64,000 nucleotides of DNA from Diphasiastrum complanatum (lineage: Eukaryota > Streptophyta > Lycopodiopsida > Lycopodiales > Lycopodiaceae). The position numbers and the translations under genes were made by a program. Location of the stretch: positions 22,701,605 through 22,765,604 of the forward strand of contig CM055113.1 of NCBI GenBank assembly GCA_029204225.1, read 5' to 3'. Of the stretch, positions 10,638 through 24,040 are shown one piece after another; the stretch's first letter is position 1; the number at the start of each line of letters is the position of its first letter. Below the pieces are notes generated by a model. That model was given only the letters and a program-made list of their open reading frames with translations. It was not told the origin of the DNA and searched no databases.

Positions 10638-12350
10638 AGATATCTTTGCTGGCTGAGATGAGTCTTCTTATATAGTGTATCTCTAGTAATGTGATTTCTA
10701 ACAACAAATGAATAGTGCCTAAGTCAGTCAAGTCGAATTCCTTCGACAAATCACTGTTAGTAGTGTGCAATCGTTGGACAGAATAAGTGCATTAGCTACG
10801 TAGCAGGTCACCTCCTCGGCCATAAATCACTATGAAAATGGCCTTATGCTACTGGCTATTGCCTTGACTGAAGGCCCTTCCCTAACGAAATGGCCTGGAA
10901 GGTGAACTTCCCCCCCATTTAAGGAGCATGGTGGCCTTTGGCCACGGTGCATCCTCAGCCACACGATTTTTTTAAAAAATAATTTTTTAAAATTGGTTGC
11001 TTGGACGCCATGTGTCCAGGCAACCAAGAAATTATCCCATAAGCATTTGTATGGGATAACTGGCCCCACCCAGGAGCTGCTGCCCGACGCCATCCCGGGA
11101 GGTGCTCGGTGCCATCTTGCCTTCTCGGCGCCATTCTCGCCTGCTCGGTGCCCACCCGAGTGCCGACGCCATCCTGCTTGCCCGACGCCCACTGGGGTCT
11201 GCCCGCTGCCCGTCTCGCCTGCCCTGCGCCCCACTAGAGCTCGTGCCCGCAAAAATTGGCTACGCCTGAAATTTTTGACGGTCCCTACCCAGGCGAGCAC
11301 TGGGGCCACGTGGCACCCAACACGTGTGGCCCCGTGCCCCGCCCCCCCCTTGTTGTAAAGCTGACTCAGGTGCACCCAACGTGCCCTGTAAGACTCTAAG
11401 GGGTGACACTCCCTAAGGTCCCAGAGCAAGTTAGAACGTCAAGGACTGAGCCTCCGACCTGTGGTGAGCCAGTCAAGTAGTCACAAGTCATGAGTTAGCT
11501 CTGGAGCTCGAGTCATGGCCTAGTCAGGAAGCAAGTTGATTCTGCCACCGGAACGGCTCCCGGGACCCATGTCCGGGAGCCAGACTGATTCTGCCAGGCT
11601 TGCCAGGCTTAATCAGCAAAATAAAAACTAAGTCCCAAAAAGCGTGCTTTACCAGAAAGCACTATGTTTCAGAACAGAGGGGGTGCGCCGAATCACAACA
11701 GAACTATAGGGGGAGTCTGGGAGACAGAAACTTGGGCAGCTCAACCAGCGCCAAGAATCCAGTCGCCAGGTCTCAGCTCCCTCTACCAGCACGAGCCAGG
11801 CACAATGCCCAGCACGTGTTGGTGGCCCCGAGACCGGTCAGTCTATGTATGAATGTAACCTCTTCCAAATCTAATAAAGTTGATCCTTGGGGATGATTAC
11901 CATTTCGGTTTCGCCTCCGGGACTGGTCCAAGTGGAAGGACCCTTACCACAACCTTTTTGCGTCGCTGGCGCCTAAGGGTCCCTGTCATCGACATGGGGC
12001 TTGCCGCTATGCCAATTTGTCAGTTTGACGACCACTATGCCTTGGGTTTCATGTGTGGCTTGTCTTTGCCTTTGGTTACCTTTTGGGGACGGATTCTGAG
12101 TTGGCTTTCGGGTTGGTTGGGATTCCAGTTTTCTTAAGTCTGAATGGTTAAGCTTGTTACGTTTCTGAGTTGGCTTTTACGTAAGTGCATGATGGATGAA
12201 TGTTAGACTTAAGCGCGTGTTGGGGAAACCGCTCAAGTCCCAGCGCCCTTTGAGGCGCTGGCGCAACACCCCCCAAAAAAAAATGATACCGCCCTTATTT
12301 TACGTAACACGAGCAATACATAAACATACATAGTTGTGGAGAAAGATTGG
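10638..12350. other. GC-rich intergenic spacer, no supportable gene
   Basis: The composition shifts to GC-rich between about 10850 and 12280. Long frames on both strands at 10830-11429 reflect base composition, not coding motifs. There is a short perfect hairpin, AGCGCC-CTTTGAG-GCGCT, near 12240. AATAAA at about 11871 and the GC-rich, stop-poor character would suit an LTR of another retroelement, but I could not find a matching second copy. Confidence 0.4.
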
Positions 12351-12352
12351 CG

Positions 12353-12354
<2 letters not shown>

Positions 12355-12380
<26 letters not shown>
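12355..12380 (+). repeat. CT microsatellite in the 5' leader of the following gene
   Basis: An uninterrupted CT run of about 25 bases is followed by TC/TTTC tracts up to 12403, directly upstream of the ATG at 12414. CT-rich leaders are common near plant transcription starts. I do not see a clear TATA box at the expected distance. Confidence 0.6.
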
Positions 12381-12383
<3 letters not shown>

Positions 12384-12413
12384 TTTCTTTTCTTCTTCTT
12401 TTTTGTGTGTGCA

Positions 12414-15400
12414 ATGGGAGGTCCGAGGCTGAGGGATGATGAGGAGGGACAAGACGAAGATGACGAGTTGGAGCAGGAGCAGCAACGATATTGGGAGGCG
12501 GATGGCTCTGACGGACAAGACCTATTTCAGTACCTGCAATCCCTAGTAACACATGTGAGTGCTATTCTACGATTTATAACCTCTTCAAATCAGGAAGTGT
12601 CCCAGAAATCCGCCTGCAAATCGTAGTTTTACTGACTTTAGTTTGCTGCCGTTCTGTTTCATGAGGTTGATTCGATTGGCACACCCCTCCGCACATGCAG
12701 GATGTCAAGCCGCAAGACAGGATCTAGTTTTCGTATGAACTTTATAGTCTGTAAATCTTGTTACTGTTGATGGTTAAACATTATTGTTGTTAGGCTTCGC
12801 TCATGCCTTTCCATCATTCACTGCTGCTTGCGATTGTAGTACTTAATTCTTGTTCAGCACGTGGTGGTTAGCAACTTGCTCCCGGCTAATGATGGCTAAG
12901 TTGCCATGTGGATTTGGTATTGCTTTTTCAACTCTGTTTCAGTATTATATATATTTGTTATATTCTCAGCATACCCTATTGAGACTAGTAACATTTTTTT
13001 TTGCTGAATTTGGATGTGTGCCGCCGATATTTTCACAAAAAAATAGGCTATGAAGGAGCATATTATTTGGACTTTTCACAACATAGGAACCAAATCTTTC
13101 TTAATTCTATACAACTTTTGCGTGCTTCTGAACACCAAGTGTTGTTTATAGCTTGAGGTTTAAATATGATGCGCATAGTGTTCTAGGATTGCACATACGT
13201 TCAAAAGGCAAAATCGGTTTGAATTTGACATCAACACTTTTCACCGACTTGAATTTAAGTTTGTGAACATTATAATCGCTGGGAGGGACGTAAGGCCTCA
13301 TTTAAAGACCCTAGGTAAATTTCTAATTACATGTTCATAACTCTCCCCTCTTGACAAAAACATAGTCCTCAATGCTGGAAAATCTTCAAAGGAAGATCTC
13401 TTAGAATGTGAGTGACAAATAGAAAACTGCAAAATGTTCAGGCTGAAATTGCAGCAACATTATGTTCACATTTGTACAAGACGACAAGAATGCATATATA
13501 ATATGCAGAATGTGTAGCCTCAAAAGTAGAGATGCCAAAAAACAAAATACAATACAGAAAGGAAGCTGCTCAACTGGGCATATGTAACCGAGGATAGTAA
13601 TGTGAACACTTGATCAAGCTATACGGATGGACTAAGAATTCCATATGTTATCCATAGTGAACTAACTCGTCATGGCTGAGGGTTAACCAATACCACAGCT
13701 CAACCTGTGGTAGGAGGAAATAGGCCACGGGAGTTAGGTGAATGTATGAGGACATTCCTTAGTATGTATTGGAGCTAGAATAGATTGCTTAGGTCTACAA
13801 TTTGAGAGCTTGTAGCTATGGCTGCACCAGTTTTGTTCGTCTCCATGACTCCTGGCTATTTATAGAAAAACCATGAAGCCTACTGTCCTAGAATAGTATA
13901 GGTCCAATGGGTGAAAAGCAGTTGATATGTGAGTTGATTCGAATTCTGAAATTGTTCGAAGAAAATTTAAATTTTTGATTTGATTCGAAGATTCGTTCGA
14001 AGCATAGTTGCAGCGAATCTCGATTCGCTGGGTCTGCGATTCGCGGGTCGCGATTCTGCGAATCGCGATTCGCGACCCAGAATCGCCAAATTTTTTTTTT
14101 TTTTTTTTTTTTTTTGGAAAAATAGCTTATTGCTGAAATTTTTTTAGGGGATCAATGGTCAAACCAGCGTTTTGCCTCTCATAAGTGCAGTAGATGAGGC
14201 ACAAACAAATCTTATTTTCAGTAGCTATCCGGTTGTCATTTGCTCTGGTTTTCAGTAAATGTTAATGCTACAGTTTGGACCATAGTTGCAGCAAATCTCG
14301 ATTCGCTGGGTCTGCGATTCGCGGGTCGCGATTCTGCGAATCGCGATTCGCGACCCAGAATCGCAAAAAAAAAAAAAAAAAAATTTTTTTTTTTTGGAAA
14401 AATAGCTTATTGCTGAAATTTTTTTAGGGGATCAATGGTCAAACCAGCGTTTTGCCTCTCAGAAGTGCAGTAGATGAGGCACAAACAGATCTTATTTTCA
14501 GTAGCTATCCGGTTGTCATTTGCTCTGGTTTTCAGTAAATGTTAATGCTACAGTTTGGACTATCAACTGTATGGATGATGATCACTTTTGCAATTGGTTC
14601 ACTGGAGATGTGAGTGCAATGTACATACAGTTGGGGGCATAAATATTGGGCCCTTCTCGGCGCGCATTTGGACCCCATTTTTATCTACAGGGGGGCGGTG
14701 GCATTTTTATCTACAATGTCTATATAGCAAGAAGCTCTAGGGGGTTCGGGGGGCGGAAGCCCCCCGAGAAACGGGGGGTTCGGGGGGCGGTAGCCCCCTG
14801 GTGGGGGGTTTGGGGGGCAATGCCCCCCAACAACGGCGGGGTCCGGGGGCTGCCGGTAGACCCCGGCCCCGACGGTAAGGCCTCTTCATGATTTGGCCTT
14901 CCAACTCCCCGAGTGAAAACACACTTTTTGGTGTTTCGCACCCGAAACAGTCGGCAAACTACACAATCATAATCCCCTCGATCAGAGCTTTCATCTGATA
15001 CCCATATTGCCTAAAAAAATTTCAAAAAAAAAAAATAAAATCGATTCTACACGATTCTGGGAAAATCCCGAATCGCGAATCGGAATCGCGATTCTGATCG
15101 CGATTCTGAATCGCGATTCTGATCGCGATTCTGAATCGTGATTCGGGAATCGCGCTGCAACTATGGTTCGAAGTAAATTTGAGTTGAAGAAATTTGAGCT
15201 AATTCAAATATTTCAAATGTTTGGGACTCCGAATTGTGCTGAGGCGCGAGTCAACTTGAAACAATGAAATCTGAATTTTGATCTTTGTTAGTTGAATCCT
15301 TAGTAAAAATGCAGACCTTTTGGAATTTTGCTCAAATTTGACAGGCATGATACTTTTGACAAGAAGGGTTTGGAGTGGAATTAAATTTCCAACACTGGAG

Positions 15401-17310
15401 AGCCTCGGTAGCAGTTTACTTAATAGGTCACCATGTAGTAGCTTATCACTAGTATTTGAGTTCCTTCATAGTAATATAATGGTTGTTTGATAGTTCATTG
15501 CAAATTTCAAGTCTTCTTGATCCTTGGTTCTGAGTTTTATTTTAATATTGTTGCCCAACTACCTTGATGCTTTCGTTACAAACAATGTGCCAGTGTTTAA
15601 TGCGATCGTTTTTTATTGCAAAATCCCAGTCTCTTAAACCTTGTGTATTCACTCTTGCTGCCAGGTACACCTAGAAACACCAAACTGAAGGTTCTATTTG
15701 GTCCTCATTCTAGGCGCCCAACAAAATAATTGTCACCTATTGTTGCCTTTTCCCATCTGCTGTAGCAAGCTGGTGGGCTTGTGTTAGAAGCCTGAGCGCT
15801 TTGCGTTGGAGAGTCTTAATAGCAGCATAATTTGTAGGACACGGTGTATAGCCTATCACTATTATTTCATGTTCATAGTAGTATAACGACTCTTTGAATT
15901 CATCAAAATTAGGTAGCATGTTTAGTGTTATCCTTCTCTTATACTAGTCTCTAAAACTTTTCATACTCAATCTCACTGCCAGACACACGTAGAAACACCA
16001 TAATGAACTTTTTATGTGGGTCTTCATTCTAGGCCCATGGTAAAATGAACATCACTGATTGTCTCCTTTTTCCATTTGCCTTAGTAAGGTAGTACCCTTT
16101 TTGTCCTTTCCCCTAAAGTAAGCATTTATGTTTTCATATTGTGCTATGTGCATTGTACTGTTTATATAGGCATCTGTTATCGTATCATCTCTGTTATTGG
16201 AATGCCAGGGATGTTATGTTGTATACAATAGCTTGTTCTTACTACTGAACCTTTACCTCTGCCATATAAGGAGAGATTTTTTTTAATAACTGTGCAGGTT
16301 GAGGCTGCTACTGGAATTGTTGACATTGAGATGCGTGAAAAGATTGATGCCCTTTACTCCGAGACTAGAAAAGTTCCTCATGCAGCAGACTCAACAATGA
16401 ATGGCGTATGTTCTCTCACAAACCCTACAATGAACTTCTAAGTTCAATAGAGAATTTTAGAACTATGCAATGTTACTATAGTCATGCCACATGTGTTGCA
16501 ATCACTGCTCTCAACTTTTGTGTTCTTTACATCACCAAATTGCATTTTAGAATGGCATTTGTTGTAGATTCCACTGCTGATAGTCTATGGCTTGTAAGTT
16601 TAAGGTGTAAGATTATACATTGCATATGTCATTTTGTCCCCAAGGGTAGTCAAACCCTAATTTATCTCTCAGTTTATTCTGTGTGGGTAGCGGTAGATTG
16701 ATTTTTTGATGCATTTTGCATCTGCTGGATGTATTGAACGTGAAAGATTAGACGATTTGTCTGAGAATTATTTGTAAGGATCACAGCCTCTGGGTATGGT
16801 TTAGGGTTCTCCTTGTAGGAAATAATGGAATCAGCACCTTCAGTAATATAATTTTTCTTACCTCCAAAAGGTTACACTCTCTCTTCTACAAGTCTACATG
16901 CTTGAGTAGATGCCTGGGTGAATATAGTGATCATTGTTTGTCTTGTGGCATAGAGGCATGTAATATACAGCAGATGCTGTGCAACTGTGGTCTTCATTTC
17001 AAACATGCTATCAGGAGGCGGCACCTGTTACTGTGTGCATCAGATGTGAAAATCTAATGGGTGTTTATTGAGTACACAAGGAGGCTGTAGCATCCTATAC
17101 TAACTTTCTTTTATGGTGTTGCAGACTGAAATTTCCAATGAGCTCGATCGGCTTTCAGATAAATTGAATGCTTTTGAGCAGAAACTATCTGAAATAACTG
17201 TCGACCCAGAAGTGCATGGAATTTTGACTGAAACTGCTGGTTTATGGATGCCATTAATCACAGGTACAGCTGAAGATCGTCGAAAACTTACTTCTACTCA
17301 ATCCTCATAG
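12414..17310 (+). CDS. Small three-exon host gene, acidic N-terminus and coiled coil, unknown function
   Basis: Exon 1 is 12414-12554 (ATG in MGGPRLRDDEEG, donor GTGAGT). Exon 2 is 16298-16405 (acceptor TGTGCAG, donor GTATGT). Exon 3 is 17125-17310 (acceptor TTGCAG, stop after LTSTQSS). The first two exons are exact multiples of three (47 and 36 codons), so the frame is kept, giving a 144-residue protein. Residues 1-35 are very acidic. Residues about 84-115, including LDRLSDKLNAFEQKLSEI, look like a coiled coil. I do not recognise the family. A possible donor (GTACAG) at 17264 could extend the gene beyond exon 3. Intron 1 is 3.7 kb and holds a hAT-type element and a diverged tandem duplication. 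No coding is seen in the rest of either intron. Confidence 0.65.
13995..14002 (+). repeat. Target site duplication of the hAT-type element, left
   Basis: GTTCGAAG immediately precedes the terminal repeat CATAGTTGCAGCG and is repeated exactly at 15166-15173. Eight-base duplications are the hallmark of hAT transposition. Confidence 0.85.
14003..14560 (+). repeat. Tandem duplication of the element's left end
   Basis: Unit 1 (14003-14280, 278 bp) and unit 2 (14281-14560, 280 bp) are nearly identical, differing mainly in the A/T homopolymer after AATCGC. Each starts with the terminal repeat CATAGTTGCAGC and includes the hairpin GGGTCGCGATTCTGCGAATC near its start. Confidence 0.9.
14738..14872 (+). 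repeat. GC-rich hairpin array inside the hAT-type element
   Basis: Three to four imperfect units of about 35 bases have the pattern GGGGGTTCGGGGGGCGG followed by a C run (AGCCCCC). Each unit can fold into a G-run/C-run hairpin. The embedded short frames on both strands are by-products of this composition. Confidence 0.75.
15166..15173 (+). repeat. Target site duplication of the hAT-type element, right
   Basis: GTTCGAAG follows the right terminal repeat directly and matches 13995-14002 exactly. Confidence 0.85.
15398..16093 (+). repeat. Diverged two-copy tandem duplication in intron 1
   Basis: The block at 15398-15775 (landmarks TATCACTAGTATT, TAGAAACACCA and CATTCTAGGC) reappears at about 15808-16093 in the same order (TATCACTATTATT, TAGAAACACCA, CATTCTAGGC). 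Divergence is clearly higher than in the other duplications of the window. It is not coding. Confidence 0.65.
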
Positions 17311-19452
<2,142 letters not shown>

Positions 19453-19925
19453 TTTGAAACCACAATAAATTGTTCTGAAACTGCAAAGAACCATATTGAA
19501 TCTAGGCAAATCACATTGAAACATAATCTTCGAAGAAATAAGACACGTGGCAAAATATGAATATATACAATCTTGTGTCGCAAGGCAACAAAATGGTCCA
19601 GTACAATGATATAATAAAAAAACATATAAAATCAACTGGACAATGTCTCCTCTGATTGGTAGTTGTCATCTGACTTTGTGTAAGTATGATACAATGACAC
19701 TCTCTTCGATGAGGCTAATGTCGATGGTGGTGATGTGCTGGTTCTGTGTCTGTGTGTGTTGTTGCTCTTGCCTTGGGTCTCACCTCTCCCTCTCCCACCC
19801 CTCTAGCTGGCTTCAATCCTCCCACTCTTGCCACTACCTCTAGGCCACTTCCTCTTGGCCATCGTGTCTGCGTCTAAAGTCCAAGGTCCCACCCCTTGCG
19901 AAGGCCCTACGAACTAAGATGATGC

Positions 19926-20144
19926 CTAGCTTGTAGCTGCTTGTGATGCCCCACTCTTCTTTGCAAACATCAAACCCAAGCCTCCCCTTGCTCTGCCTTT
20001 GGGGCGCCCCCTAGGCCTAACTGGAGGCAGTAATGGCTCCGCCAGTGTTTCCGCATCGGGTTCCACTACCAACTGCTCCATGTCAAAATCCTCCCACCCC
20101 CTCAACAACCTCCTCCTCCTCATCCACTCACTCCTCATAATCAA
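19926..20144 (-). CDS. Short ORF with an AT-hook, possible exon, unassigned
   Basis: This 72-codon minus-strand frame starts with ATG at 20144. Residues 44-53 read RGRPKGRARG, an AT-hook core (GRP flanked by basic residues) that binds the minor groove of AT-rich DNA. The rest is basic at the N-terminus (MRRRRLLRG) with an acidic middle. The surrounding 19750-20280 is GC-richer than the flanks. No partner exons with convincing splice sites were found. It may be a fragment of a regulatory gene, part of a transposon, or chance. Confidence 0.35.
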   Translation of the reverse strand: MIMRSEWMRRRRLLRGWEDFDMEQLVVEPDAETLAEPLLPPVRPRGRPKGRARGGLGLMFAKKSGASQAATS

Positions 20145-21609
20145 CTAAGTTATTACCCCACCTCCCCCTCTCCCCCCGCCCCTTCCGATATCCTCTCCCT
20201 CCGCCCTATCCCGTCTCCTCCTCTCAATTGCTCTCCTCTAGCATCGTGGAGAGCGGGCCTCGACATCCATATGTCTGTGCAGCTCTCAAAGGATATCATC
20301 GTCGACATCAAATTGCGTCTGAGGTGCTCGAGAAATATTGGCGTCAGTGTCGAGAATGCAGGAGTTAGGGTTCACCTGCAACCATGGCACATATTGAGTC
20401 ACCATACAAATTTCATTACCGAGTTTTTAAAATACCACAATACTAGCAATGACGAGAAGCACATGTAAGGTAAGCAAGAGCAAGCTTGGCACTCTTGTAG
20501 GCATTTAGAAATACAGTGTAGCATCTAACGACACCTCAATCTGACACCTTTAGCCTATTTCACAAGACGGGCAAGAAAAAACACCAAAAGAGAGCACCAC
20601 TCTTAGAACTTCATGTACGACCCTGCTTTTGAAACAAAAATCTTAGTTGCAACCTAGTTCTCCTTGCTATCTTGATTGGAGAATAACTGAATAGATTGGA
20701 CCTTTAGATTTGTCAATGACCTCCATCTTCTATCTAACTCTCCAGTCTACATAATAAGTTGGATTGTTCTAGTAAAACATCAAGGAAGAAGATATAAAAT
20801 GTATCCAAATAATAACTCAAGATGAGAAAGATAAGACATAATGATGACACATCTCAACAAATTGCATACTTGCTTACATGATTAATATGATGAGAAAAAC
20901 CTATGGATTCATTACATTGAACACCGAATTTCAAAAAGCTAAGAGGTAATTTGTACTTCTTAGAAATCCAGATCCACATATTCCTTTATAAATTCATGAC
21001 CTGTTACTAATTAGATAGCAAAACTCTTTTGGATAATTTACAACTTGAAATTTCTTTTGTATACATCAATATTATTATAAATGGGTTATGTAGTATAAGC
21101 ATATGTACCTTCTATATTTTGACTATTTTTTTATTCACACCAAACTCTCATATATTTCAATGCGACTTGATATCCTCAATACAAATGATTAACCATTTTA
21201 CTTATTCTTATTTGTAGATGGTTACAAAGGTCTTCGAAATGTGATTTTAATAAGGCACGGCAATTTGGCCAAAGCCACTTACAATTGTTACTCTTGTATG
21301 TTCATTTGCACTTTGGTGGATTGTAACTGGACGGCTCTCTAATTATACTGGTTCTAGACTTTTGAGGTAAATTGTTTTCTGCATGCTGGTTATGGATTGC
21401 AGCCAACATTATGGCAGTAGACCAGCAAAAGTAATCCAGCCTACTTCCTTCAATAGACAATTGGACAAATTCAACCTTGAAGTAGGAAATGAATGGAACG
21501 AGATTTTTTTTGAAGTATGCCATTGGGTTCACTGAGTTAGTTCTTTGATTTGGTTTCTTCGACTTAGCAGGTATTTTACGCTAGCGATCACTACTGGCTA
21601 CTCGCTTTT
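20145..21609. other. AT-rich spacer, no gene seen
   Basis: Only short frames without motifs. The part at 21300-21609 would be the 3' flank of the minus-strand SAP gene. Confidence 0.5.
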
Positions 21610-21750
21610 TTACTTGGATAACAGTTGTTGTATCCTCTCAATAAGCTCTTCTTTTCTGCCACTGAGTTTTGCCTTCCTGGAGCGAAGGAAATTCTTGAGA
21701 TCTGTGACATTTAATTCTTTCAATCTGCTCTCCGCGTGCTTTTCGTATAC
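21610..21750 (-). CDS. Terminal exon of a minus-strand gene: C-terminal SAP domain
   Basis: On the minus strand, TTTTGCAG precedes GTA at 21750, and the frame runs 46 codons to TAA at 21610-21612. ELNVTDLKNFLRSRKAKLSG followed by RKEELIERIQQLL is a clear SAP motif: two helices with the L..L..x..L..G.K.EL..R pattern. SAP modules bind DNA, often AT-rich or in chromatin and DNA-repair proteins. The domain is at the extreme C-terminus. It joins in phase 0 to the exon at 21966-22283. The parent family (Ku70-like, ligase-like or other) cannot be told from these exons. Confidence 0.7.
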   Translation of the reverse strand, partial: VYEKHAESRLKELNVTDLKNFLRSRKAKLSGRKEELIERIQQLLSK

Positions 21751-21965
21751 CTGCAAAAGAACAGAACTTTGTCTTCACTTCAATTTGAAATAGAATATGA
21801 ATAAGTACTTACTGTAATGCAACGGTATTTCTGATGGCTGATACGGTTATACAACGTTGCAGAATCGCATCTGCCTTTGGACTCATGAAAGTAAGAGATT
21901 TAACTAGAGCAGAGTTTCATAGTTCTCGCTCAACTTCTTGGCGCTTTGGCGTCCTGATTTCTTAC

Positions 21966-22283
21966 CAATGCATCGACCGCGGTGTTTGATTCACTATGCG
22001 CAGCAGCAATGGGATTGCATAGGGTGGGGGACGATGTTCGTAATTTGTCGACCTGGTTGAAGTTACTATGCACATCTGTTATGGACCCTTCAAAATTGGT
22101 TGCAGATGCCGCTCTGTGACTTCGACTTCCTTTGTCGATAGTACTACCTGCACGACCTGGACTTGATCCAGACTGAGAAGACAGATGAAGCCGTCCAATT
22201 TGCCCAGCTGCAGAACACGAGCCCTCACCAGACACCTTTGACTTGGCATTCGCTTTGCTACATCTGTCATCTCCTTTTAGTGA
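21966..22283 (-). CDS. Penultimate exon of the SAP gene, Ser-rich linker
   Basis: The 106-codon minus-strand exon runs from an acceptor (GATAG) at 22284 to a strong donor (GTAAGAAA) after 21966. Both edges are in phase 0, matching the next exon. The sequence is low-complexity and Ser/Gly/Ala-rich (SSQSGSSPGRAGS), typical of a disordered linker before a terminal DNA-binding module. In-frame stops lie just upstream of the acceptor, which supports the splice. The frame reads into a stop past the donor. Confidence 0.6.
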
Positions 22284-22403
22284 CTATCATGCAACAAGAA
22301 AAAGATACTGGTTTAGTTTGAGTTTCCTTGAAAATGAACCCTTGTAGCAACTTGTATAAACATAGAAACACTTTTTCCTGTTTTATAAAAGAGGTGAACA
22401 CAC

Positions 22404-22450
22404 CTCACGAAGCAGAATGCACATGCGGCCATCTCTTTTTTTAAGCTTTA
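22404..22450 (-). CDS. Possible upstream exon of the SAP gene
   Basis: The minus-strand frame VKLKKRDGRMCILLRE ends at a GAG/GTGTGT donor (22404) in phase 0, which would join cleanly to the next exon. The upstream edge is not defined. No earlier exon was found before copia B starts at 22874. Confidence 0.35.
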
Positions 22451-22868
22451 CCATGGCAATGGTAAGTTATTGTGATTGATTTGATAAAAGCTAGCTGATG
22501 TGTCCCTTTTAAGTGACACATCAGGGTTGTAAAATCAGGGTTATTTTTCTTTTAAGCGAGTTTAAACTTTGAGCATATGAACTGAGCTTTTTTATTATGT
22601 TCATTTTCTTAAAATGCAGTTTTTATAGCTTTTTGAACAATTTAAATGTCTTGCATAAGGCAAATGTTTTTTTACATGCACCTTCCGGCGCTGTGTAAAA
22701 ACAGTGACCTTTATTAGCACGCATAAAATTACTAGAAAAAAGTAGCAGAAAAATGTTAAAAGCGTTTTCACATCAGGAAAAGTCCACCTCCTTCGCCCTT
22801 TTTGTTAAAATTGGCAAAAGCTAACTTGATCAAATCTTGTAAATACTATAATGACTTGTACCTATCAT

Positions 22869-22873
22869 CATTA
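22869..22873 (+). repeat. Target site duplication of copia B, left
   Basis: CATTA directly precedes the LTR start TGTTGGA and is repeated at 29365-29369 after the second LTR. Confidence 0.8.
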
Positions 22874-24040
22874 TGTTGGATTTATTCCCTCTACTCTCCT
22901 TAAATCCCATTTTAATCTGCCTCCATTCATGCTGCATATTTATTAACGTTGTCGCGCAGTCTGCATATTTACACGCAATTCGCACAGACGAAGAAAAGGC
23001 GAAAGAATCGCGACACTGTGATTTTACACACGTTATGGTGACAGGCGAAAAGGGGACACTGTCTTACAGAATGCCAAAAGGTGCCCTAAAAGCAAAGGCA
23101 CCCTGTAAATCTAATCCTAAGGCTACTCGTAAGAGTGACGCACTTTTCGCATTGTCATCACCAACGATCACTTCAGCACTGACTGACGTCGCACCCTTTT
23201 CACGCTCACCCCATGTAGCTGCGCTAACAGATTGGACAACGACTGCAGCCACCCACGATCTCTTACAGACAGCACATCCACTTTGTACTTTCCACATCTG
23301 CACACCTGTAATATAATGTATACATACTGGATACCATTTGTGTATTCACGTTAATGAGTGAATGAGTTGATGAGTTGATGACTGGAGACGAAGTAGATGC
23401 TTGCGCATTGATTTTTGATTGTCAGCAATAAGGTTTTATTCCTTTATAGATTGTATAAGCTTCGTAGGGCACGCGGTTTAGTCCGCTATTGTCTTGTGAG
23501 CCATCGCATTATTGACATGTATTCATGATATACTTAATCTGATACAGTTCTTTCTGCGTTCAGATCTATGTTAATATTGCTATGCTTATCATTCATTTTG
23601 TCTAATCTTTCTAGTTGTTCTTTCTAGTAATAAACGACTAACATTTAGTCTTGTCTTTCGCGAATCATTTGCGACTAATTATCAGTCGAGCACCATCTAG
23701 CACTTCGCGAATCATTCGCGACAAATAGTTTGTCTTACTATTCGCGACAAACCATTCTTCTGGAGCTTCATTCATTTATTAAAGTTTGGCTATGTAATCA
23801 AGAACGACTGTGATTCCCATCACTACCGTTTTGTTCGTTCTGATAGGCGTAGTCATGCTTACGGAGAGAGTCGTATAGCTCGTTCCACTGCGCACGAACA
23901 TTTTCTGTTCGAGTTTGTTTCTCGTTCATTTCTTGTTCGAGTTCGTTTCTCGTTCATGTTCGTCTTACCTCTTTGAGCTTACTTTTCGTTTCTAACATAT
24001 GACACCTTTTCTCAACTCGTTCATCTCCCTCTCTCCAACA
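22874..24040 (+). repeat. 5' LTR of copia B
   Basis: The LTR begins TGTTGG and ends CCAACA (perfect 6-bp inverted termini) and is 1167 bp. It carries repeated TTCGCGA motifs around 23650-23760. It matches 28212-29364 along its length. The 147-codon frame at 22873-23316 lies in the LTR and has a decayed counterpart in the other copy, so I do not call it a gene. Confidence 0.95.

Larger units (their letters stand above)
14003..15165 (+). mobile_element. Non-autonomous hAT-type DNA transposon in intron 1
   Basis: The element starts CATAGTTGCAGCG and ends CGCTGCAACTATG, a perfect 13-bp terminal inverted repeat with CA/TG ends. It is flanked by the 8-bp duplication GTTCGAAG. Both termini are packed with GATTCGCG/CGAATCGC subterminal motifs, which would suit transposase binding. 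The interior (1163 bp in total) has no transposase frame, so it depends on an autonomous partner. The left end is duplicated in tandem. Insertion is in the sense-strand intron of the 12.4-17.3 kb gene, away from its exon edges. Confidence 0.85.

Noticed and set aside
10830-11429. 199-codon minus-strand frame and an opposing 121-codon plus-strand frame
   Set aside because: Both lie in GC-rich, stop-poor DNA on opposite strands. Neither has a motif, splice context or codon pattern of a gene.
14003-14560. CRISPR-like array
   Set aside because: The repeats are two long copies with no short regular repeats and unique spacers, in a eukaryotic intron.
14646-14941. Gly/Pro/Arg-rich frames on both strands inside the hAT-type element
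   Set aside because: By-products of the G-run/C-run hairpin array.
22873-23316. 147-codon frame at the start of copia B
   Set aside because: It lies entirely within an LTR, and the frame is shortened in the other LTR copy. LTRs of this type do not normally encode proteins.
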